NCBI RefSeq assembly: GCF_026262505.1
Contig: NC_067206.1
Coordinates: forward strand, 32,379,896-32,443,895
Length of the DNA stretch: 64,000 bases
Reading direction: 5' to 3'
From: Trichomonas vaginalis G3
Taxonomy: Eukaryota > Parabasalia > Trichomonadida > Trichomonadidae
Part shown: in pieces, positions 1 to 10,052 of the stretch
How the letters are laid out: each line of letters starts with the position of its first letter
How positions within the stretch are numbered: the stretch's first letter is position 1
Made by a program: the position numbers and the translations under genes
The notes under the pieces: generated by a model
The model's database searches: none
What the model was told of the DNA's origin: nothing
Seen by the model: the letters and a program-made list of their open reading frames with translations, nothing else

Positions 1-1
1 C

Positions 2-1242
2 GCAAGAGAAGAAGCATATATAACTTCAAACTCACAAACTACCGAACAAATAAAGAAAGTAGATGTTTTCTCAAAGACTCGACATGAAGATGTATGGAGT
101 CATTCGGGAACATGCAGAACAGGACAAATTGTTAGTGGTCCAATTACAGCAGGAAAATCATTTGATTTTAAGCTTCGTTTAAGAATTCCTGTTAGAAGAT
201 TCCTTCCATTAGAAGCTATTCGATTTATTCCAGCTTTTGCAGGAAACATTCAGCTTAAAGTAAAGTTCAGTAGCGACGCCTTACAATGCACATCTATATC
301 TGTAAATGATATCATTGCTTTCAATCCAACTCTTAAAGTTGCATTTGCTTCAGATTCAAATCCACCGACAAATAAATTTGTTCCATGGAATGAACCATTC
401 ACTATGATAACGAAGGCAGTAGAAGCTAGTGGAACAGTTACTATTACAACTGTAAACCAGCAACTATTTCGAACAAAGATGGATTTTAATGAATGTTTCA
501 TTCATCCAAAGTCATTCTCTTTAGACCCTAACATTTATACAGAACTTGTAGAACATTATACAAACGAGGCTTTATGTTTTCCTGTTAAAGTTATGGATTG
601 GATTCCTATGGACGGTTCATTCTCAAAGAATACAGATAGTTCAAGTGCAACATTTACAGCAGCTTATACGCCTATTAATGTTAAAAGTATTTGGGCACTA
701 TTTAGAAAGAAAGACAACTATTATGTTAATTTTGAGAACCCTAAGTTTAAATATCTTCAGCTTTCCATGGGAGCTTATGGAAATATGCCTGCAGAACCTG
801 AAAAATCATATGGACCTGTATTTTATGAAATGGTTGCGAACGCTTGCAATACAAACAATGATATGATGGATTTAATGAAGATGTTATGAGGTCATTGGTG
901 GATGATGGTAGTGTGGAACATAAATGGGATAGCTATGACAACACACATTTCTTATGTGGTTTTCCAACAGAAGTGGACTTTTGCTTCCAGCAAGGTCAAA
1001 CATCTACTGCTCCAATAACATACAAATTGTCTGTTAAAGGACCTATTGAACTAGCAACTGAAAATGTACCAAAGCCACTTATTGGATTTATGAGGGATTG
1101 TTGCTTTGCAATACAAGTAAGACAGTCAGGCATACCAATAATAAGACTTGACGACTATAACTTAGCACTGACGACAGTGAGAATAAAGGATGAACGTTTA
1201 TTTTTAAAGCTTATAAATGAGTTCTTCATCAAGCTCTCGTGA
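2..1242 (+). pseudogene. Polinton major capsid protein remnant (double jelly-roll)
   Basis: This is the C-terminal part of a Polinton major capsid protein, cut on the left by the window edge. It shares long stretches with the capsid at 59548-61230: a segment ending FIPAFAGNIQLKVKF matches FLPAFAGNLQLKVKF there, and GAYGNMPAE and LCGFP-TEVDFCFQQGQ also recur. The more distant capsid at 50771-52375 has the same pattern (YLPNWAGKISIEL). In this family the protein forms the hexameric capsomers of the predicted virion. The reading is broken, about once. It is followed at once by a small membrane-type gene. Confidence 0.8.
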
Positions 1243-1657
1243 ACCTTCACCATCTATGAAACAAACTTTACCAAACGATTATGGAGCACCTATTGAATAT
1301 TTCTTACGAGCTGCACAATGGCAAAGAGCAGTCTCACCAAGATTAGGTATTCCACCAGCTCCTGTCAAAAATAGCATTTGGTCAAGTCCTTATATAAAAT
1401 ATGGTCTCCCACTAGGTTTGCTAGCTACAGCAGGAGCAGTAATGATGTTGAAAAGAAATAAAGCAAATGTTGTAAATAATACTGAAGTAGCTGAAGTTAA
1501 ACAAACTCCAACACCTTCACAAACAACACCTTCAATGACTCCTGAACCTATGGAATTACAAACTCCTGTTCAAAAGTCAACTCCAAAACCGACTCCAACA
1601 TTTAAACCAGAACCTACACCACAAATAAATCGTAAAACTCCTGCGTTTCCTTACTGA
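1217..1657 (+). CDS. Polinton small membrane-type protein, Pro/Thr-rich tail
   Basis: The 146-residue protein has a serine-rich start (MSSSSSSREPS), one hydrophobic segment at about residues 57-75 (YGLPLGLLATAGAVMML) and a tail rich in Pro and Thr. The ATG at 1217 overlaps the end of the capsid remnant. I do not recognise a named family. Position directly after the capsid and the single membrane span suggest a minor virion or membrane-active protein, which is inference. No copy of it is evident in Polinton 2 or 3. Confidence 0.65.
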   Translation: MSSSSSSREPSPSMKQTLPNDYGAPIEYFLRAAQWQRAVSPRLGIPPAPVKNSIWSSPYIKYGLPLGLLATAGAVMMLKRNKANVVNNTEVAEVKQTPTPSQTTPSMTPEPMELQTPVQKSTPKPTPTFKPEPTPQINRKTPAFPY

Positions 1658-1685
1658 AAAAATAACGTTATTTTTATTTAATATT

Positions 1686-1705
1686 AAAATTTTTATTTGA
1701 TTGAA
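1686..1705 (+). promoter_or_regulatory. AT-rich Polinton gene leader
   Basis: An A/T block ending TTTTTATTTGATTGAA abuts the ATG at 1706. The same block, TTTTTATTTGxxxGxA, precedes the ATG at 2019, and close versions precede most genes of Polinton 2. It probably acts as promoter or initiator. It also decides the start at 1706 over the upstream TTG. Confidence 0.5.
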
Positions 1706-1942
1706 ATGACAAATAAAGTCACTGAAGCAATGAAACAAAAGTTTTTGGTAGAATACATTAAATCAGGAGCGGTTCCAGAAGGTTTTTACGTTCATACTAT
1801 GAAGGATGGTAGAGTTCAGTTTAGAAAGATAAAGCAACCATTAGATAGAGAAGGAATTTTGAGAAAGATTAAACTTCATGAGGACAACATTGCTGAACTT
1901 AAGAAGAAGTTAGAAGAGTTGGAGAAAGGAAGAGAGTTATAA
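1706..1942 (+). CDS. Small Polinton protein of the Y-x-V-x-MKNG family
   Basis: This 78-residue charged protein (MTNKVTEAMKQKF...) has a motif YVHTMKDGRVQFRKIKQPL near the middle and a Lys/Glu coiled-coil tail. The motif matches YVCHMKNGSVQVRKRKAPL in the protein at 61251-61700 and, more loosely, YKVTFHRNGTASISKKK at 39025-39609. One such gene therefore sits in each of the three Polintons. Its function is unknown. The small size, high charge and constant presence suggest a virion core or assembly protein (inference). The start is the ATG directly behind the AT-rich leader. Confidence 0.7.
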   Translation: MTNKVTEAMKQKFLVEYIKSGAVPEGFYVHTMKDGRVQFRKIKQPLDREGILRKIKLHEDNIAELKKKLEELEKGREL

Positions 1943-1998
1943 AGTAATGAGAACGTTTATGTTATGAGAAATTTTTAACGTTAGTTTTATTTTTACTG

Positions 1999-2018
1999 AA
2001 AATTTTTATTTGGATGTA
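1999..2018 (+). promoter_or_regulatory. AT-rich Polinton gene leader
   Basis: AATTTTTATTTGGATGTA lies directly before the ATG at 2019, in the same arrangement as the leader at 1686-1705. An ATG within the leader at 2014 is followed at once by a stop, which supports 2019 as the true start. Confidence 0.45.
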
Positions 2019-2339
2019 ATGACGAAAACTATTGAGATAACAAACTACAACGGTCATGAGTTCAAGAACTTGTTCTTCGTTCCTCGTGAAAATACATTCT
2101 ATCAGATACGAGGGAGAAAGGGTAAAGTTAGTTTAAGCATTTATGAAGGAATGAAGAATGGAAAGTTTATACAAGCATACGATACAAACGGTAAACGTGT
2201 TTCATTAGCTTTGTCAAAACTTACTAACATTTATTTTGACAGTGATTTTGACCTATATGAAGAAGAAAGTGAGTCAGAAGATTATGAGCTGTTATGTGAA
2301 GCACAGCAATGGGAGGAGTTGCAATACTTTTGTAAGTGA
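2019..2339 (+). CDS. Small acidic-tailed Polinton protein
   Basis: The protein has 106 residues (MTKTIEITNYNGHEFKNL...) and an acidic tail (EEESESEDYELLCEAQQ). A stretch near residues 65-80, AYDTNGKRVSLALSKLTNIYF, resembles the C-terminus of the HNH endonuclease at 39765-40349 (ARDTDGKYVKILLNKFKKLYG). It may therefore be a relative of the non-catalytic tail domain of such endonucleases. No HNH motif is present here. Function unknown. It is the last gene before the element end. Confidence 0.6.
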   Translation: MTKTIEITNYNGHEFKNLFFVPRENTFYQIRGRKGKVSLSIYEGMKNGKFIQAYDTNGKRVSLALSKLTNIYFDSDFDLYEEESESEDYELLCEAQQWEELQYFCK

Positions 2340-2501
2340 GAACGTTTATTTTTACATTAATGAAGTCGTTTGTGAAAACGTTAGTGAAGTGAAGTGGTTG
2401 GCGGCTTTGTAAATATTTAATGTTAAGTTAGTGTTGTCGTTTGTGTTGTAAAATATACGTTAATGGTTTTGTAAAGTGTCAGATTCACATATAATGGGTA
2501 A

Positions 2502-2520
2502 GGAGGCTCGCAGTGCCTCC
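2502..2520. repeat. Hairpin at the end of Polinton 1
   Basis: GGAGGC and GCCTCC pair around a 7-base loop. Read on the other strand it is AGGCACTGCGAGCCTCC, close to AGGCACTTCGTGCCTTC in the hairpin that ends Polinton 2 (56746-56776). It is the likely terminal landmark of this element. Confidence 0.45.
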
Positions 2521-3470
2521 GTACACAAGATATGTATACTAACTAAAAATGCTATAAATAAATTATTATATTTTATTAAAATGTGACTTTTAATAGTAAG
2601 TGAATAAAATAAATCAGGAATTGGGAAAGAAATAAGGTTAATTAAAAATAATGAAAATTACAAGTTTAAGGTTAATGAAAAAGTGACAATGGGCGAGTTT
2701 GTCCCCCACTCCATTGAGGCCAATGCCGGGATATCTTGCATTAAAAAAATTCAAAGAATTGACAATTAGATAGCACAAATTTAATTCTCTAGACAAAGTA
2801 TTATTGCTTATATATTCAAAACATTATCCTTAGTTTTGATATGTTGGCCAAAAATTTTCTTGTTATTTTTTGTGTTTAAGCATAAATTATGTATTTACTT
2901 ATGAAGGATAAGCATTTTATTCATTGTCATAAAGATGTACCATAATAAATTGATAAAATTTTAAAAAATTGTGTATTTTAGCGGGTATTATTCTGGCCAA
3001 TGCCCGTGGTTACAAGATTTAATATTAACCATATCAATAGCAGACTCAATGTAAAAATTTAGATATATTTTTTTTTTCATTATTCAAACTTTGATAAATT
3101 TTAGTATAATGAATGATTTTGTTTCGTGTATGATACAGAAATGAAAAGCTTAATTAATATTATTTTGCATTTCTTCAAGAATGTTAGAGTATATCTACAT
3201 TAAAAAATCAGATTCGAACTGCAATACTGCATCAAATTGATGCATATCTGATAAGGATCTCAAAAGAGTAAAGTTAATTTTTTTGAGTTTTTTTAAGTTT
3301 TGAGCCTTAGTAAAACACCATCTCGAGCAATATTTTTGGGACGACGATAGGTCTTATTTGGCCTTACAATGGACCCTTAAATCATATTAAAAATGTCTTT
3401 CGATCTGATAAAAAAATTAGATATACAAATCATTTTATTAAAATATCATTCTAGAGTTGCAAGGAAATTT
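2521..3470. other. Gene-free AT-rich spacer
   Basis: No open frame or RNA gene is evident. GGCCAATGCC occurs twice (about 2719 and 2995). An AAAAAGTGACA string lies at about 2679 but heads no gene. The right end is the 3' flank of the MULE-like gene. Confidence 0.5.
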
Positions 3471-6300
3471 TCATGTTCTTTGATATATATCAATTTTTTG
3501 AATTGATTCTAATATAAAGTCAGAATACGCAATTCGACTTTCGAAGAAATTCGGAATATTATGTATTATTGTGTAAATCACATACGTCGCTCTAAATATG
3601 TCGCGTAGATTGAACTTAACCTGAACAAGTGAAGCGAGATCTTGAATATGGCAATCATGAATTATTATATCATCCACTTTTGGAAGTGGGGCAGGATTCT
3701 TTTCTTTTGCCTGGTCGGCCACTTTTGGATTATCAACTTCTGAAATCACAATTTCAGATTTTCCTCCTTTTTTGATTTTGTGGAATTTAAGGGCTGGAGG
3801 TGGACTTATCATTGTATATAAATGGGCACAGTGCTGGCAAGGGATTGTTGTCAAATATTTCTCTTCCCAAATCTTCATTTTGTCTTGGCACTTTTGGCAT
3901 ATCATTGTTTTACAACGATTCTCCTCTTTCATAGACCCATTTTTCTTCTTGTTTTTTCGAAAGAGTTTTAATGCGCATTCATTCTCTGGTTTTCGAAGTT
4001 GATTTGCTCTTGCAATTATATAATTTAATGTTTCATTCATTTTACCTGCATATGACTTTACTCTTGACATAACTGCATTGTTATGGGAATGAAAACTTTC
4101 CACATGGTTTGAGCACGAAATCCTTGGTTTTCGCAAACAGAGTGCAAGATTTTTCTTCTGAGTTTTTAATTCGAGAAACGCTTCATACTGCGCACTATTG
4201 ATGGCACCTGAGTTTTTGTAAATCTCAACAATTGGAAGAAATAATTCATACTTATAATCATATTCTTTTATATTCCACGCAAAAACAATTGTACTCGCAA
4301 TTGCACAAATCCAGGTGCCTGCCCCCAATCGATTTAAATAGTGTCTCAAGCAATAATACACAATCAAATGGTTGAATGATGTAAACGATTCCAAACCTTT
4401 TCCAAAATCGTTTATGAATGGGATTTTTTTGATAATACTTTCATCAACAATTGTCTTAAGTGTATCATAAATCAATTGATAAGATTTTGCCGACTCCGAG
4501 GGTCCTATAAATACACCCAACGGGAAACCCATGTTACCATATATAATATGGGGGTATATAGCTATATAATCATCAAGTGGAAATGTCGCGTCGAGTTCGA
4601 TAGCTTGGGCATTTTCTATGAAAAGTTTCACTTCTGGATGGAGATATAAGAGCCATTGAATATTACTATTATTAAACTTGATTGGCATTTCATCACTAAT
4701 TGAATGATATTTGACAAATCCAGGGATTAGATCAAAGAGATATGCAATATCATTTGAATTTCTGTGAGGATTAACATCATTTATATATTCATAATATAAT
4801 GTCTTATCGAGTGCATTGTTTTTGAAGCTTGAATAGAATTCTTTTCCTAGAATTTTATTTACAAATTCAATATTGTCTTGAGATGAGTTTGTAGTTAAAA
4901 CATGCTTTTTCATTTCAATATTAAAATAGGATCTAACACATGCACATTCTGAGCAAATATAAATTGAAAATGATAAATAGCAATCCTCACTGACCAATTC
5001 AAATATTTTATCTTCCTCATTTAAGATCAAAATTTGAATACCACTTTCTGTATGTTTTTGTTTCAACTTTAAAAATGATGGCAGTTGTTTTACAAAATCA
5101 AGAATTTGCTGCAAAGTAAATTGAGAATGCATTTCATTGCCAATATAAATTGAGATGATTTTTTTCTATCGTAATTTATTGTATTTTTGGAAAATTCGAT
5201 ATAAACATTATGTTTATCTAACATAACATCATGAAATTCGGAACTCTGATACTTTTCGGGGATGTCATGGCTTTTTATCCATTTGCATTCTTTCATAATA
5301 TTTGCTAAACCGTCGTATTTTTTTAAAGCTTTTTCAACATTTTTTGGTGATGCAAGAATTCTGTAAAAAGTGACATTTTGGTGAATGATTGATTCGTATA
5401 GTAAGGTTTCAGAATAATTCATAATAAATGATAAATAGAATGAATGTGGCTGATAAATAGATGTTATTCTATAAAGTTTTACAAAAAGTGGAATAATTTT
5501 CTGTGGTGTATAATAAAGCACTTCTTCACATACATTGCAATAGAGATATAAATAATTGCCAAGTAAATCAGGTGTAAGCTTTAATATTTTATTCACTTTT
5601 TCTCGAATAGCTTGATCTGGACTGATTGAAATCATCGCCCTCTGACAATTAGTTAAATTCCTGAGTTTTGCAATAGTATTTTTAGCTTCAAATAGAATTA
5701 CAATTTCGTTTATTTTAATTGAATGTTTTTTTTCTTCTCCGATAAAAGTGATATTATATCCCTTATATTTTGGTACATCTAATGAATCGTTGATTAAATT
5801 ATCATAAAAAGAGTGATCCAGTGGTGGATAAGATGAGAAATATGGTGAGTATATATTAGTTGTATCATTATGTAAATATTGATTAACAGACTGAACAAAT
5901 GCTTTATAAAATCATCACTATCGTTGAATTCTAAAAATAATTCTTGTTTCTGAATTAAGTGTGTTATAACCTTAATGGATTGACGTAAAAATTTTAATCT
6001 GCAAAATGCAAATCCAGCGACAAATTTGATTAGCTCTTTGGAATCGATAAAATCGGGAATTTCATTATTTGGTTCCTCATCATTTATTATATCTTTTTCA
6101 ATTTCATTGAGATACTGAAGAGTGTTTTTGTCTTGATTATTTAAGAAAACATTTGTAAAGAGATGCTGTCGTGCTTCTGTAATATTGTTATTAGAGATCT
6201 CTAAAGCATTTCTTACTTGAGTTTCAGTGTAACCTAGAGATGTCAAAGACAAAAAGAGTTTCTGATTTATTTCCATTTGAAAAAAATTAAAACGTGACAT
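3471..6300 (-). pseudogene. UBA domain plus MULE-type transposase-like protein, two frameshifts
   Basis: Read on the minus strand, the N-terminus holds a UBA-like helix bundle at about residues 9-50 (SLGYTETQVRNALEISNNN, ITEARQHLF). A long middle region of unknown fold follows. The C-terminal 553-residue open stretch (5132-3471) has a MULE-type DDE pattern: AIELDATFPL, then PFINDFGKGLESF, then the N-x-x-E signature CSNHVESFHS, with a Cys pair cluster after it (CQKC...CQHC). The open frame changes near 5900 and again near 5150, so two indels separate three open pieces. A start at 6276 (MEINQ) is also possible. It lies 13 bp from the divergent gene at 6314. I found no clear terminal inverted repeats, so it could be a domesticated family member instead of an element. 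Confidence 0.55.
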
Positions 6301-6313
6301 TTTTCGCAGAGGA

Positions 6314-7396
6314 ATGAGTTTCGAAATCAGTCAAATTTATGGAGAGTCAAACAGAAGTAAGAATTGTAAAGTGAAAATACCTATAAGAATCGCAGAAAAA
6401 ATTAATCATTGTCCAATGAATGCTCAAGAAATTCAAACATTTGCTTCTAGTAATATGTTTGAGCAACTTAATACTTTGGAATTATCTATTCAATTATATA
6501 AGAAGAATGTAATTGACTTTTTTAATCTGGTTGAACTATTAATTTATTTTTTACCAGATTATCAAGGACAAATTAGAACAGTTTATAAAGATCTTGAAAA
6601 CATTCAAGAGAAATTACTTAATATGCTTAATTCAAACGAAATTACTCAGTTCCAAATTCAATTACTCTGTAAATTCTTCATAAATTACGCCAAGCAAAAA
6701 AAAATCATGTACAAAAGGCAATTAAATCTTATATTCAAGATAAATTATATAACTCGCCAAAGTGGAGAAATGAAATATTCAAATGAGAATAATATCCGCA
6801 TTGAAGCTATGATCAAATCAAGTATTTTTGACTAGTGTAATATACGCAACGAATTAGTGTTCAAATTGCCTCTTCCAACTTTAAATATCGATGAAATAAT
6901 TGAAATTTCAAATAGGAAGAAAATTACGTATTTTGAATGTTGTTTGGAATTACGGAATTCTATTGATGAAATCACCACATTTCAATACTATAAGAATTTT
7001 TTCAAATTTAATTTTAAGAGTGAAATGGCATTAGATTTCACAAAAAAAGTATTAAGTATAATTTGGGAGGGATCGGATGGTTCGTATTATATTACAATTG
7101 AAAATCTGGAAGAATTATGCGAAAAATTAAATCGAGATGAAGGAGAAAAGGTTTTTTCTCTTATCATAAAATGGTATAATTATATGTATTGCATTAAAAA
7201 CTATGATTTTGAAGATGAAGAAATGAAAATTACAATCAAAATTGTTAAAAATGCAAAATATGTTATTATAAATGGGGACAGGGAAGAAATAAACTTTATT
7301 GATTATCCTCCAATGCCGACATTTATTGAAAAAAAGAAGTTAGAGAAATTAATTAAATTTGAAGAAGTGAAAAAGGTATATGAAGATAATGTTTAA
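6314..7396 (+). pseudogene. Hypothetical protein interrupted by one in-frame TAG
   Basis: Two open stretches, 6314-6835 (173 residues, MSFEISQIYGES...) and 6857-7396 (GTG first codon), are in the same frame and are separated only by the TAG at 6833-6835. Without that stop the frame would run about 360 residues. I recognise no domain; it is rich in Lys, Ile, Asn and Glu and looks helical and cytosolic. The second stretch has no ATG near its beginning, which supports a single gene with a nonsense change or base error. It is divergent from the UBA/MULE-like gene with a gap of 13 bp, so the two may belong to one unit. Confidence 0.5.
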
Positions 7397-7574
7397 TTGA
7401 AATGTAATTAGCATTTGGATTAAATGCAAGGTGAGATATAGAATAAGAATCAAACAGGGATTTTGCAAAATGAAAATTTAAAAAATTAAATACAATTTGA
7501 AATTTTAATGAAGAATTAAATGAATTTTGTTTAATGGTTAATAAAAATATAAATCGTAATTTTAATTGTAATAT

Positions 7575-8372
7575 GAAACTTCCTCACACCTCAAGAGATG
7601 CGAAGAACTTTTGACAGGCAAAGTGCAATATTGATAGGTGATTGCACTTTGCCTGTCACATACATCTCGACAGAGGCAACATTCGATATGAAAGTTTCCT
7701 CTGTCGAGAAACTTCCTCACACCTCAAGAGATGCGAAGAACTTTTGACAGGCAAAGTGCAATATTGATAGGTGATTGCACTTTGCCTGTCACATACATCT
7801 CGACAGAGGCAACATTCGATATGAAAGTTTCCTCTGTCGAGAAACTTCCTCACACCTCAAGAGATGCGAAGAACTTTTGACAGGCAAAGTGCAATATTGA
7901 TAGGTGATTGCACTTTGCCTGTCACATACATCTCGACAGAGGCAACATTCGATATGAAAGTTTCCTCTGTCGAGAAACTTCCTCACACCTCAAGAGATGC
8001 GAAGAACTTTTGACAGGCAAAGTGCAATATTGATAGGTGATTGCACTTTGCCTGTCACATACATCTCGACAGAGGCAACATTCGATATGAAAGTTTCCTC
8101 TGTCGAGAAACTTCCTCACACCTCAAGAGATGCGAAGAACTTTTGACAGGCAAAGTGCAATATTGATAGGTGATTGCACTTTGCCTGTCACATACATCTC
8201 GACAGAGGCAACATTCGATATGAAAGTTTCCTCTGTCGAGAAACTTCCTCACACCTCAAGAGATGCGAAGAACTTTTGACAGGCAAAGTGCAATATTGAT
8301 AGGTGATTGCACTTTGCCTGTCACATACATCTCGACAGAGGCAACATTCGATATGAAAGTTTCCTCTGTATA
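7575..8372. repeat. Array 1 of a 133-bp two-hairpin satellite, 6 units
   Basis: Six near-identical 133-bp units are in direct tandem. Each unit holds hairpin A (first copy 7613-7657, arms GACAGGCAAAGTGCAAT and its complement, 11-base loop) and hairpin B (7666-7708, arms CTCGACAGAGG and CCTCTGTCGAG). Units look identical by eye, so the array is recent or homogenised. The period is not a multiple of three and no protein is encoded. The last unit decays at about 8366. Confidence 0.95.
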
Positions 8373-9067
8373 GAAATTCTTCTCATCTCAAATTTTATGA
8401 TTAAATTATCCCAATCATATCCCAATAATTTGATAAACATATTACAAATATATAAAACACTAAAATATCTTTATATATCCTTTCTTTTCTGATTATTCTT
8501 TATTAATTTTATTCATCTTTTGGCAAAATCTCAAAATTGAGGCGCAACATATATCGGATCATGCACCACTCATGGTACAAACTCAACTACGCATCTTTCG
8601 TTTTTTTGCATGTTTTTCGTCTCAAAGCATGGTCAATAGACCGTTTCAAAGACGAAAACATGCAAAATGTGGATGCCCTCTCATAATGACATATGGAAGA
8701 TATGGGAGAGAAAACACCATATGGTGTTGCATAAATACTATATATTGAAAAAGATATAAACTAAATTTTATTAAAATCATAATAAATATGTGTTTACTTA
8801 ATGTGATAGATGTACCTAGTATAATTATTATTGAATGTACTAAGATATATTTAAATAAAGATATTTTTTGTATATTATATAAGATTGGAATTAGTATTTA
8901 TGAAGAAATTGCAACAACGCGTTGTGATATGTGTGGATATATGATTTTGAGAGAGAATGATTTTGGATTTTTCATATTTTAATATGGATGTGATTTGATC
9001 ATATTGATAGTGTTGTATTATAGAGTGTAATTGGGATGGAATTCTTTTTTATTTGTAATACATCTGG
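8373..9067. other. Non-repeat spacer between the two satellite arrays
   Basis: This is about 695 bp of AT-rich DNA. It holds one strong stem-loop at 8604-8667 (arms TTTTGCATGTTTT and AAAACATGCAAAA, with inner pairs GGTC/GACC). A 64-codon frame at 8788-8982 has no recognisable content and I do not call it a gene. Confidence 0.6.
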
Positions 9068-9984
9068 AGAAAGGCAACATTCGATATGAAAGTTTCCTCT
9101 GTCGAGAAACTTCCTCACACCTCAAGAGATGCGAAGAACTTTTGACAGGCAAAGTGCAATATTGATAGGTGATTGCACTTTGCCTGTCACATACATCTCG
9201 ACAGAGGCAACATTCGATATGAAAGTTTCCTCTGTCGAGAAACTTCCTCACACCTCAAGAGATGCGAAGAACTTTTGACAGGCAAAGTGCAATATTGATA
9301 GGTGATTGCACTTTGCCTGTCACATACATCTCGACAGAGGCAACATTCGATATGAAAGTTTCCTCTGTCGAGAAACTTCCTCACACCTCAAGAGATGCGA
9401 AGAACTTTTGACAGGCAAAGTGCAATATTGATAGGTGATTGCACTTTGCCTGTCACATACATCTCGACAGAGGCAACATTCGATATGAAAGTTTCCTCTG
9501 TCGAGAAACTTCCTCACACCTCAAGAGATGCGAAGAACTTTTGACAGGCAAAGTGCAATATTGATAGGTGATTGCACTTTGCCTGTCACATACATCTCGA
9601 CAGAGGCAACATTCGATATGAAAGTTTCCTCTGTCGAGAAACTTCCTCACACCTCAAGAGATGCGAAGAACTTTTGACAGGCAAAGTGCAATATTGATAG
9701 GTGATTGCACTTTGCCTGTCACATACATCTCGACAGAGGCAACATTCGATATGAAAGTTTCCTCTGTCGAGAAACTTCCTCACACCTCAAGAGATGCGAA
9801 GAACTTTTGACAGGCAAAGTGCAATATTGATAGGTGATTGCACTTTGCCTGTCACATACATCTCGACAGAGGCAACATTCGATATGAAAGTTTCCTCTGT
9901 CGAGAAACTTCCTCACACCTCAAGAGATGCGAAGAACTTTTTACAGGCAAAGTGCAATATTGATAGGTGATTGCACTTTGCCTC
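9068..9984. repeat. Array 2 of the 133-bp two-hairpin satellite, about 7 units
   Basis: The unit is the same as in 7575-8372 and in the same orientation. The array starts in mid-unit within hairpin B. Full units begin near 9106, 9239, 9372, 9505, 9638 and 9771, and a partial last unit ends inside hairpin A near 9984. A single base in the last unit differs (TTTTTACAGG for TTTTGACAGG). Confidence 0.95.
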
Positions 9985-10052
9985 TCCAAACTCTCAAATA
10001 TGCTTCTCACCATACATCAAACGGGCAAATTTCTCCTTAAATTTCTCTTTAT

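Larger units (their letters stand above)
1..2520 (+). mobile_element. Polinton/Maverick 1, right-hand end
   Basis: This is the tail of a Polinton/Maverick whose body lies to the left of the window. Its parts are a double-jelly-roll major capsid remnant and three small genes, all on the + strand. The capsid is clearly related to the capsids of the two other elements in this window. The small genes are preceded by the same AT-rich leader as genes in Polinton 2. The end is placed at a hairpin at 2502-2520 that resembles one at the right end of Polinton 2. The part seen is broken, with about one break. The intact small ORFs suggest a fairly young copy. The exact terminus and its inverted repeat are not proven. 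Confidence 0.8.

Noticed and set aside
3190-3260. tRNA gene (minus-strand GTTCGAATC word)
   Set aside because: The T-loop-like word lacks a full 5-bp stem and no cloverleaf forms around it.
8788-8982. 64-codon gene between satellite arrays
   Set aside because: No family, low-complexity A/T codons, no supporting start context.
7656-9916. Repeated 65-codon minus-strand frames, one per 133-bp unit
   Set aside because: They are products of the satellite: 133 is not a multiple of three, frames overlap each other and end arbitrarily, and the sequence is explained by hairpins.
7575-9984. CRISPR array
   Set aside because: Units are identical over the full 133 bp with no variable spacers, and no cas genes are near; the genome looks eukaryotic.
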